Source of the DNA: Pseudorhodobacter sp.
Lineage (GTDB): Bacteria; Pseudomonadota; Alphaproteobacteria; Rhodobacterales; Rhodobacteraceae
Assembly: GCA_024641255.1 (NCBI GenBank)
Contig: JAHEDL010000117.1
Coordinates: 1-5,814 of the forward strand
DNA length: 5,814 nucleotides
Direction: 5' to 3'
The first letter of the stretch is position 1, and each line of letters opens with the position of its first letter. A program made the translations under genes and the position numbers. The notes under the pieces were generated by a model. The model was given only the letters and a program-made list of their open reading frames with translations, had not been told where the DNA came from and made no database searches. Shown one piece after another: positions 1 through 5,083 of this stretch.

Positions 1-629
1 CCCACATCGCGGCCAGCCCCCGCCACCAGATTGAACAGCCCCGCCGGAATATCCTGCCGCGTGATGATCTCGGTCAGGGCCACCGCGCTGGCAGGCGTCA
101 GATTGGCCGGTTTCCAGACCACCGCATTGCCAAAGGCCAAGGCGGGCGCGATTTTCCATGCGGGTGTTGCCACCGGAAAATTCCAGGGGCTGATGATCGC
201 CACCACGCCCAAAGCCTCGCGCCGCACGTCGATTTCAATGCCGGGGCGCACGCTTTGGGCATGGTCGCCGATCAGCCGTAACGCTTCGGCGGCGTAATAG
301 CTAAAGAACTGTCCGGCGCGGTAAACCTCGCCCTTGCCTTCGGCCAGCGTCTTGCCCTCTTCGCGCGCCAGAAGCGTGCCGATCTCGCCCGCGCGGGCCA
401 TCAATTCGGTGCCGATCGCCATCAGAACATCGTGCCGCTTCTGGATACCTGCCGCCCACCACAAGGGTTGCGCCGCGCGGGCTGCGGCAACGGCCTCGTC
501 CACCTGCGCGGTGCTGGCTTGGGCAAAATGGCCGATCACATCGCGCAGGTCAGACGGATTGCGGTTTTCAACCGTGGTTGCCCCATCGTGCCAGCGGCCT
601 GCGATATGGTTGCGCGTTTCAACTGTCAT
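1..629 (-). CDS. Aldehyde dehydrogenase, alpha-ketoglutaric-semialdehyde dehydrogenase-like (3' end outside window)
   Basis: This is the N-terminal 209 residues of an NAD(P)-dependent aldehyde dehydrogenase, a cytoplasmic enzyme that oxidises an aldehyde to its acid. The family usually has about 480 residues, so the catalytic Cys and general-base Glu lie outside the window. Visible family marks are EEGKTLAE (90-97), the SPWNFP motif with the oxyanion-hole Asn at 150, and WKPA with the cofactor-binding Lys at 173. The stretch from EVYRAGQFF through RPGIEIDVRREALGVVAI resembles the branch that includes 2,5-dioxovalerate (alpha-ketoglutaric semialdehyde) dehydrogenases of hydroxyproline and sugar-acid catabolism. 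That assignment is from memory of the family, so the substrate is tentative; betaine aldehyde or succinic semialdehyde are alternatives. The ATG at 629-627 has AGGGA (640-636) six bases upstream. It follows a degraded transporter remnant on the same strand and probably shares its upstream promoter region. Confidence 0.93.
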   Translation of the reverse strand, partial: MTVETRNHIAGRWHDGATTVENRNPSDLRDVIGHFAQASTAQVDEAVAAARAAQPLWWAAGIQKRHDVLMAIGTELMARAGEIGTLLAREEGKTLAEGKGEVYRAGQFFSYYAAEALRLIGDHAQSVRPGIEIDVRREALGVVAIISPWNFPVATPAWKIAPALAFGNAVVWKPANLTPASAVALTEIITRQDIPAGLFNLVAGAGRDV

Positions 630-683
630 GCTGTTTCCCTGCCTTGGTCCTGCCAGTAGCCTTCGTCTGGGCTGTCGCCTGTG

Positions 684-871
684 TCATTGCCGTGCCAGCG
701 CCTGAAACACGGCCTGCCGCGTCAATACCCCAGCAAACTTGCCGTTCCGTCCTGCACCGCAATCGGAACATCGCTTGCGGCCAGTGCGGCAAAGGCCGCC
801 TCGACCGGCTGATGCGCCTGAAGCACCACATCAGACTGCGCGGTGCCCGCAACCACCCGCGCACCACAAGC
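684..871 (-). pseudogene. Remnant of a ProV-type transporter ATPase: C-terminal CBS domain with a frameshift
   Basis: No intact gene occupies 630-1009. On the minus strand, one frame reads RVVAGTAQSDVVLQAHQPVE, continues as AAFAALAASDVPIAVQD, then runs into a stop at 724-722. A different frame reads NGKFAGVLTRQAVFQALARQ and stops at 686-684. Adding one base near 746/747 would join them as ...PIAVQDGNGKFAGVLTRQAVF..., which is the pattern of the second CBS domain at the C-terminus of glycine betaine/proline importer ATPases (ProV/OpuAA), where a substrate-sensing CBS pair follows the nucleotide-binding domain. Nothing of the ATPase core is present. The upstream boundary, around 850-871, is approximate. 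The remnant ends 54 bases before the aldehyde dehydrogenase start, the spacing of a former operon neighbour. I infer a decayed proV end; a free-standing CBS protein is less likely given the frameshift and missing start. Confidence 0.6.
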
Positions 872-903
872 GTGACGGTGGCGAGTTTGAACATATGTTT
901 CAT
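868..903 (-). other. Orphan translation start and possible signal-peptide beginning upstream of the CBS remnant
   Basis: An ATG at 903-901 is preceded by GGGGAG (913-908) four bases away and opens with MKHMFKLATVTL, which looks like the beginning of an exported binding protein's signal peptide. After about twelve residues the frame loses any protein-like character, while the CBS-domain remnant begins in another frame. The simplest inference is that a deletion joined the start of one gene (possibly a substrate-binding protein) to the end of an ATPase gene in the same operon. The fused reading frame as it stands (94 codons, ending at 619) is unlikely to make a useful protein. Confidence 0.4.
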
Positions 904-976
904 TGGACTCCCCGTTCGTTATGGCCGCGCGGCGCGGGCAGCGTTTGTGGCAAGGGCAGGTTGCCCCAGAGGCGCT

Positions 977-1024
977 GCTTCAATCAATCGAATACAATTT
1001 ATACAGATTTCAACTTTTCTGAAG
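977..1024 (-). promoter_or_regulatory. Second copy of the 48-bp two-box element (LysR-type operator candidate)
   Basis: This element aligns without gaps to 2068-2115, with 34 of 48 bases identical. Identity is concentrated in the first 18 (16 of 18) and last 18 (16 of 18) bases, while the middle has diverged. The last box contains TTCAACTTTTCTGAA (1009-1023), an inverted repeat TTCA-N7-TGAA that includes the T-N11-A core typical of LysR-type regulator sites. It overlaps the last codons and stop of the Ldh2 gene and lies 74 bp upstream of the orphan ATG at 903, in the same orientation relative to that minus-strand unit as the other copy is to the Ldh2 gene. Binding by the neighbouring LysR protein is inferred. 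Confidence 0.6.
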
Positions 1025-2023
1025 TAATGCGGTGATCCGGTCGTAAAGCGCGTGATCCACCGTCACGCCCTCGGCTTCGATCCGTGCCCGGTTTACCTTG
1101 CGGCGGCTGCCCGCCAGCCGCGCGCCGCTCTGGGCAGAAATCAGCCCCACCAACCGCTGCACCCTTGGCCCGAAACCCGACCCCGAAAATCCGGCGGGAT
1201 CAAAGGCCAGAAAGCATTGCCCGGTGGCGGGCGGCCCGCCTGCGGTGCCGGAAAACGGGCTGGCATCGGCGCTTAGTTCTGCGCCCGCAAGGGCAGCGGC
1301 CATGATTTCCACCATCAGCCCGATGCCAAATCCCTTTACCCCGCCCGCAGGCAACATCGACCCCTTCAGGGCCGCCTCGGCATCGGTGGTGGGTTGCCCG
1401 CTGGCATCCAGCGCCCAGCCTTCGGCTATCGGTTTGCCCTGACGCGCACGCAGTAAAACTTCGGATTTCGCCACCACGCTGGCCGATTGATCAATGACCA
1501 GCAACGCCCCGCCCTCGCCATCGGGCACCGCCATCGCAAAGGGATTGGTCCCGATCACCGGCACATGACCACCCACAGGGGCAATCGAGGCCGGGGCATG
1601 GGTAAAGCACAGGCCAAGCAAACCCGCTTCGGCCAACCGTTCGGCATGATGCCCCAACACGCCGCAGTTGTACGACCGGTGCAGGGTCAGCGCCGCCATG
1701 CCGCAGGTGCGGGCGGCGGCGGTGAAATCCTGCCAGCCTGCATCGATGGCGGTATGGGCAAAGCCATGCGCGGCATCAACGCGGATACTGGTGGGGCGGG
1801 GCTGCGTCACCACTGGAACCGCGCTGACATCAACCTTGCCGCAGCGCAGATGCTCGGCATAGATCGGGATATACAGCAGGCCATGGCTGCGGATGCCATC
1901 CCTTTCGGCCAGTCGGGTCGACCGTGCCACGGCAGCCGCCGCGCTTTCCTGCGCGCCCGCTGCCCGAAGCGCGGCCTTTGCAAGCGCCTCTACCTCGTCC
2001 AATGTCATGTGCCTGTCGGTCAT
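1010..2023 (-). CDS. Ldh2-family (malate/L-lactate dehydrogenase-type) NAD(P)H oxidoreductase
   Basis: This encodes a 337-residue cytoplasmic enzyme of the Ldh2 family, which has a non-Rossmann NAD(P)H fold and interconverts 2-hydroxy acids and 2-oxo acids or reduces cyclic imines. Family marks are RSHGLLYIPIY with the catalytic-type His at 47, the block NCGVLGHHAERLAEAG (119-134), PVGGHVPVIGTNPFAMAVP (149-167), DQSAS (178-182), GWALD (202-206) and LPAGGVKGFG (224-233). The length is typical and nothing is truncated. The ATG at 2023-2021 is chosen over an in-frame start at 2074 because GGGGGA (2033-2028) lies four bases upstream and family similarity begins there. The Arg common after SHG in the family is Tyr 51 here. 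Candidate substrates are delta1-pyrroline/piperideine-2-carboxylate, sulfolactate or another 2-hydroxy acid; the sequence does not decide. It is divergent from the lysR gene and probably controlled by it. Confidence 0.93.
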   Translation of the reverse strand: MTDRHMTLDEVEALAKAALRAAGAQESAAAAVARSTRLAERDGIRSHGLLYIPIYAEHLRCGKVDVSAVPVVTQPRPTSIRVDAAHGFAHTAIDAGWQDFTAAARTCGMAALTLHRSYNCGVLGHHAERLAEAGLLGLCFTHAPASIAPVGGHVPVIGTNPFAMAVPDGEGGALLVIDQSASVVAKSEVLLRARQGKPIAEGWALDASGQPTTDAEAALKGSMLPAGGVKGFGIGLMVEIMAAALAGAELSADASPFSGTAGGPPATGQCFLAFDPAGFSGSGFGPRVQRLVGLISAQSGARLAGSRRKVNRARIEAEGVTVDHALYDRITALLQKS

Positions 2024-2060
2024 CGCGTCCCCCACTGCCTGATTGCGGCAGTTTCGGGCT

Positions 2061-2089
2061 TTGACCCGCTTCAATCAAACGACTATTCT
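2061..2089 (+). promoter_or_regulatory. Predicted sigma70-type promoter of the lysR gene
   Basis: TTGACC (2061-2066) and TATTCT (2084-2089) are separated by exactly 17 bases and point toward the LysR gene, with transcription expected to start near 2096 and a leader of about 30 bases. The first box of the 48-bp element fills the spacer and the TTCA-N7-TGAA box covers the start site, so a bound LysR protein could repress its own gene, the usual arrangement in this family. Confidence 0.6.
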
Positions 2090-2115
2090 TGGACTGAATT
2101 TCAACTTTCCTGAAC
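2068..2115 (-). promoter_or_regulatory. LysR-type operator candidate in the divergent intergenic region (copy of 977-1024)
   Basis: The region between the Ldh2 gene and lysR contains an outer box beginning GCTTCAATCAA (2068-2078) and a palindromic box TTCAACTTTCCTGAA (2100-2114), whose arms TTCA/TGAA are separated by 7 bases and contain T-N11-A. Viewed from the Ldh2 gene the palindrome is distal and the other box proximal, with centres roughly three helical turns apart. This matches the recognition-site plus activation-site layout of LysR-type regulators. The element is repeated at 977-1024. The base that differs inside the palindrome lies in its centre, leaving both arms intact. Confidence 0.65.
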
Positions 2116-2125
2116 TGGCCTTGTC

Positions 2126-3043
2126 ATGCTGCGCACCGAAGCCCTGCGCGTCTTTGTGACCGTTGCCGAATGCGGCAACATCAAAGACGCTGCCGACCGC
2201 CTGTTTCGCACCCAATCGGCGATCTCGATGACGTTGAAGCAGGTGGAAGATCAGCTCGGTGCCCCCTTGTTCGAAACCGACCGCAAGCACAGCCTGACCG
2301 ATCTGGGCCAGTTTGTGCAGGGCGTGGCGACGGTGTTGCTGCGTGATCATGACAGCGCGGTAGCGCTCATCGAAACCTATGCGAAGGGCAACAGTGGTCG
2401 GCTGCGGCTCGCTTCGGTGCCATCGGTTGCGTCACGGTTGATCCCCGACCTGCTGCGCGGCTTTCTGGCCAGCCGCCACGAAGCGCAGGTCGATCTGGTC
2501 GACACCGACAGCGCCGATGTGCGCCATCTGGTGGCGACGGGGCAGGCCGATCTGGGCATCGGAAGCCCGGCTGGGATTGAAGAAACGCTGCTTTATACGC
2601 CGTTGTTTCAGGACCAGCTGAAGTTGGTTTGCAGAACAGACTCGGCCTTCGCCACCCTGCCGCATCCGTTGCCTTGGTCTGATGTCGCCAGTGCCACATG
2701 GATCTTGAATGAAACCACCCGGCTGATTTCAACGCCAGATTTTCTGGCCATTGCAGCAAGCGCCAAATTGCGTGTGCGCAATGTCACATCGCTGCTGGCA
2801 ATGGTTCAGGCGCATGTCGGCGTGACCCTGTTGCCGGGCTTGGCAACGCTTGCCTTGCCTGCGGGCCTGTGTGCGCTGCCGCTTGCGGATGCCAGTTGTT
2901 GCCGGGCGGTTGGAATTTTGCAACGCGACGGTCGGGTACAAAGCCCGATTTCGGTAGAATTTCAACGGTATCTGGTAAATTCCATTCCGTCCTTGGCGGT
3001 GCAATACAACTTAACGGCAATGCGGCCTTCTAGTGCATCCTGA
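2126..3043 (+). CDS. LysR-type transcriptional regulator
   Basis: This is a full-length (305-residue) LysR-type regulator, a tetrameric DNA-binding protein that responds to a small pathway metabolite. The N-terminal winged helix-turn-helix is clear: LRVFVTVAECGNIKDAADRL, then RTQSAISMTLKQVEDQLGAP and LFETDRKHSLTDLG (about residues 7-62). A linker helix follows (about 63-90) and then a periplasmic-binding-protein-like effector domain (about 92-295) with SVPSVASRLIPDLLRGF and DLGIGSP. The ATG at 2126 has no obvious ribosome binding site in its short leader, but the protein begins in register with the family. It is divergent from the Ldh2 gene with about 100 bp between starts, the classic sign that it controls that gene; the repeat at 977-1024 suggests a second target. 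Its effector is not predictable. Its end is 20 bp from the convergent LuxR gene. Confidence 0.95.
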   Translation: MLRTEALRVFVTVAECGNIKDAADRLFRTQSAISMTLKQVEDQLGAPLFETDRKHSLTDLGQFVQGVATVLLRDHDSAVALIETYAKGNSGRLRLASVPSVASRLIPDLLRGFLASRHEAQVDLVDTDSADVRHLVATGQADLGIGSPAGIEETLLYTPLFQDQLKLVCRTDSAFATLPHPLPWSDVASATWILNETTRLISTPDFLAIAASAKLRVRNVTSLLAMVQAHVGVTLLPGLATLALPAGLCALPLADASCCRAVGILQRDGRVQSPISVEFQRYLVNSIPSLAVQYNLTAMRPSSAS

Positions 3044-3063
3044 CCGATGCGCTGCCGGGGCGC

Positions 3064-3852
3064 TTAAACACCACCAAGGGTTTGAATAAACTGCGAAAAC
3101 AGCTCACCCTGCGAACTGATCTGCAGCTTTGCATAGATATTGCGCCGATGAATGCGAACGGTTCCCGGCGCGATGCCAAGGATACGGCCCGTTGCCTCTG
3201 CCGAATGGCCCTTTAGGGTGTATTCAACGATCTCGCGTTCGCGCCCTGTCAACACGCCCTGACCAAAGCTTTGAAAAGACTGCTCTATCTGGTTTTGCTG
3301 TGGAACCCCTTTTACCGGCGCGACGGCCGCAAACCTGTCAGCAAGGTCTGCCCAATGACGGTGGACGCAGGCTTCGATCACCGGGCGGATGTCGTCCAGC
3401 GCGCGCAACTCACGGGCAGAGAACGGCTTTTCGTCTCGCATCATCGAAAGCACTACAGTGGCACCATCGCGCAGCGGCGCGAAAAACGCAATTTCCTCGG
3501 CCAGCCCGGTTTGCACATAGTAATTGCGAAAATATTCGCCCTGATAAAACCTGTCCGGCGCCAGATCGCGGATGCGATATAACCCTGCCGCAACAGGTTT
3601 GCTGGCAGCCAAAAAGAACGGGTCCAACAGATACGGACCGTCTTGATAGTCGGTCACGAAAATCTTGCGCTTGCCAGCTGGAAAATCGTCAAACAAATCC
3701 AGCGGTCGCGCAGTGCCGCAGTAGCCGAAAATCACGGTGTAGGTATAGGGCGCAACCGCGCGCAACAGCGTGGCAAGCGCTGCGGGCAGATTCGGCGTGC
3801 CAATCGCCGATATGGCGGCACCGATCAACGGCATCCATGCGGTCTCACGCAT
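3064..3852 (-). CDS. LuxR-family helix-turn-helix regulator with an unassigned N-terminal sensor domain
   Basis: The product has 262 residues. The C-terminus (201-262) is a LuxR/GerE helix-turn-helix: LTGREREIVEYTLKGHSAEA, then ATGRILGIAPGTVRIHRRNI and YAKLQI. The N-terminal 180 residues lack the phospho-acceptor receiver pattern, so this is not a standard two-component response regulator. They contain YLLDPF (74-79), RNYYVQTGLAEEIAFFAPL (109-127) and FSARELRALDDIRPVIEA (144-161), features I associate with single-component LuxR-type regulators having a GAF/PAS-like ligand domain. The Y...DP motif faintly recalls the acyl-homoserine-lactone domain, but not enough to claim it. I chose the ATG at 3852-3850, which has AGGTG seven bases upstream, over a GTG nine bases earlier that lies inside that AGGTG. 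It is divergent from the importer genes and probably regulates them through the dyad at 3879-3906. Confidence 0.9.
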   Translation of the reverse strand: MRETAWMPLIGAAISAIGTPNLPAALATLLRAVAPYTYTVIFGYCGTARPLDLFDDFPAGKRKIFVTDYQDGPYLLDPFFLAASKPVAAGLYRIRDLAPDRFYQGEYFRNYYVQTGLAEEIAFFAPLRDGATVVLSMMRDEKPFSARELRALDDIRPVIEACVHRHWADLADRFAAVAPVKGVPQQNQIEQSFQSFGQGVLTGREREIVEYTLKGHSAEATGRILGIAPGTVRIHRRNIYAKLQISSQGELFSQFIQTLGGV

Positions 3853-3878
3853 AGGGCGCACCTGTTTTCGGCATATAT

Positions 3879-3906
3879 GCTATTTGTGATATATACAACG
3901 AATAGC
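3879..3906. promoter_or_regulatory. 28-bp dyad between the LuxR gene and the importer operon (operator candidate)
   Basis: The arms GCTATT (3879-3884) and AATAGC (3901-3906) are perfect inverted repeats around a 16-base AT-rich core that is itself partly symmetric; 11 of 14 base pairs match across the centre at 3892/3893. It is the most symmetric element in the intergenic region and overlaps a perfect 10-bp palindrome, GCATATATGC (3871-3880), by two bases. The position fits a site through which the divergent LuxR protein represses itself and activates the importer. Binding is inferred. Confidence 0.55.
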
Positions 3907-3921
3907 ACCTTTCCTACGCTT

Positions 3922-3927
3922 TATGCT
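3922..3927 (+). promoter_or_regulatory. Weak -10 candidate for the importer operon
   Basis: TATGCT could serve as a -10 element with a start near 3934, which puts the centre of the 28-bp dyad at about -42. That is the usual position of a LuxR-type activator overlapping a missing -35. No recognisable -35 is present, as expected for an activator-dependent promoter. The match is short, so chance is a real alternative. Confidence 0.3.
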
Positions 3928-3951
3928 GAAATCAAGCATATGTGCTGGCGG

Positions 3952-5052
3952 ATGAAAAGCAACCAATCCCTGAACGACGCCCCGATTGCAGAACTGCGCC
4001 ACGCCTCCAAACAGTTTGGTGCGGTGCTTGCAGCAGATGATCTGAACCTGTCGATCAAACGGGGCGAGTTTCTTTCCTTTCTCGGCCCGTCGGGCTGTGG
4101 CAAAACCACGGCGCTGCGGATGCTGGCGGGGTTTGAAGCGCCGACATCGGGGCAGGTGTTGCTGGACGGGCAGGTGGTAAACGACCTGCCTGCCTATCGC
4201 CGTCCGGTGAACATGGTGTTTCAGCACTACGCTTTGTTCCCGCACCTGACCGTGGCCGAAAACATCGGCTATGGCCTGCGCCAACAGCGCCCCCGCTTGT
4301 CGTTGGCCCAGATTGCCAAAGCTGTCGACAAGGCCTTGGACACCGTGCGTCTGCCGGGCTACGGCCCGCGCCGGATATGGGAGATGTCGGGCGGTCAGCA
4401 GCAGCGCGTCGCATTGGCGCGGGCGATCATCAACCAACCCAAGCTTTTGCTGCTCGATGAACCGATGGCCGCGCTGGACAAAAAGCTGCGCCGCGACATG
4501 CAGATCGAATTGCAGACCTTGCAGCGCAGCCTTGGTATCACCTTCGTGCTGGTGACGCATGATCAGGAAGAAGCCCTGTCGATGAGCGACCGTATCTGCA
4601 TCATGCGCGGTGGCCGCATCGTGCAGGTCGGCAGCCCGCGCGACCTTTATGATCGGCCAATGAACCGCTATGTCGCGGATTTTGTCGGAAAATCGAACTT
4701 CTTTGCAGGCACCGTCGATGCCGGTGGCGCCAGCCTGACGGCGACGGGACATCGCATTTCAGGCCATACAACCCAAAGCCTGACGGCGGGGCAGGCCGCC
4801 TTTGCCAGCCTGCGCCCCGAACAGATCAGCCTGACACGGCACCCCGGCGCGGGCGTTAGCCTGCCGGTGCAGGTGCAGACCCGGATCTTCTTGGGCGAAC
4901 ATACCGAATATCTGGTGAAACACGCCGATCTGGGCGCGTTTCTGGTGCTGGTATCCCGGCAGGCCGAGGCCAGCGAAGGCGGCTTTGAACCGGGCGACAG
5001 CGCCCATGCAAATTGGCAAGACGGCGCAGCGTTGCTGCTTGCGGATGACTGA
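3952..5052 (+). CDS. ABC importer ATPase, PotA/spermidine-putrescine type
   Basis: This is a 366-residue ATP-hydrolysing subunit of a binding-protein-dependent importer, acting on the cytoplasmic face of the inner membrane. All motifs are present: Walker A GPSGCGKTT (45-53), Q-loop VFQHYALFPHLTV with Gln 91, signature MSGGQQQR (145-152), Walker B LLLLDEP (165-171) with catalytic Glu 170, D-loop ALD (174-176) and switch His 203 in VTHDQEEA. A C-terminal TOBE-type regulatory region (about 240-360) is typical of the PotA/CysA/UgpC branch. The signature begins with Met rather than the usual Leu. The start is not certain: the ATG at 3952 fits the family N-terminus but has only a poor GGCGG upstream, and an in-frame ATG at 3940 is possible; the open frame reaches much further upstream without family similarity. 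A PotD-like gene 31 bp downstream makes polyamine or a related cationic amine the likely cargo. Confidence 0.95.
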   Translation: MKSNQSLNDAPIAELRHASKQFGAVLAADDLNLSIKRGEFLSFLGPSGCGKTTALRMLAGFEAPTSGQVLLDGQVVNDLPAYRRPVNMVFQHYALFPHLTVAENIGYGLRQQRPRLSLAQIAKAVDKALDTVRLPGYGPRRIWEMSGGQQQRVALARAIINQPKLLLLDEPMAALDKKLRRDMQIELQTLQRSLGITFVLVTHDQEEALSMSDRICIMRGGRIVQVGSPRDLYDRPMNRYVADFVGKSNFFAGTVDAGGASLTATGHRISGHTTQSLTAGQAAFASLRPEQISLTRHPGAGVSLPVQVQTRIFLGEHTEYLVKHADLGAFLVLVSRQAEASEGGFEPGDSAHANWQDGAALLLADD

Positions 5053-5071
5053 AAATAACAAAAAACCAACT

Positions 5072-5076
5072 GGGAG
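5072..5076 (+). promoter_or_regulatory. Ribosome binding site deciding the start of the binding protein
   Basis: GGGAG lies seven bases before the ATG at 5084 but only one base before an in-frame ATG at 5078, so 5084 is the functional start. Confidence 0.75.
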
Positions 5077-5083
5077 AATGACC

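Noticed and set aside
619..903. A 94-codon minus-strand open frame spanning the remnant region
   Set aside because: After about residue 12 it reads as Arg/Trp-rich shadow sequence, and the CBS-domain similarity lies in the other two frames; its end overlaps the aldehyde dehydrogenase start.
954..966. GGGCA-GGT-TGCCC hairpin as a terminator for the Ldh2 gene
   Set aside because: The stem is only five pairs with a three-base loop and there is no T-run; it competes with another small stem (GGCAA/TTGCC), so chance in GC-rich DNA is likely.
977..2115. The paired 48-bp elements as ends of a mobile element or site-duplication around the Ldh2 gene
   Set aside because: No transposase or recombinase is present, identity is limited to two boxes with a diverged middle, and one copy includes the terminal Ldh2 codons; a shared operator explains the pattern better.
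3052..3062. GCGC repeats between the convergent regulator genes as a bidirectional terminator
   Set aside because: Only four self-complementary bases form each arm and no T-run follows on either strand.
3129..3854. A 241-codon plus-strand open frame opposite the LuxR gene
   Set aside because: It is the antisense shadow of a clear LuxR-family gene, rich in Arg/Pro/Gln/Cys with no recognisable domain and no ribosome binding site that I can see.
3880..4752. A 290-codon minus-strand open frame opposite the ABC ATPase
   Set aside because: The plus strand has every ABC ATPase motif in order; the reverse frame is a high-GC shadow rich in His/Arg/Gln.
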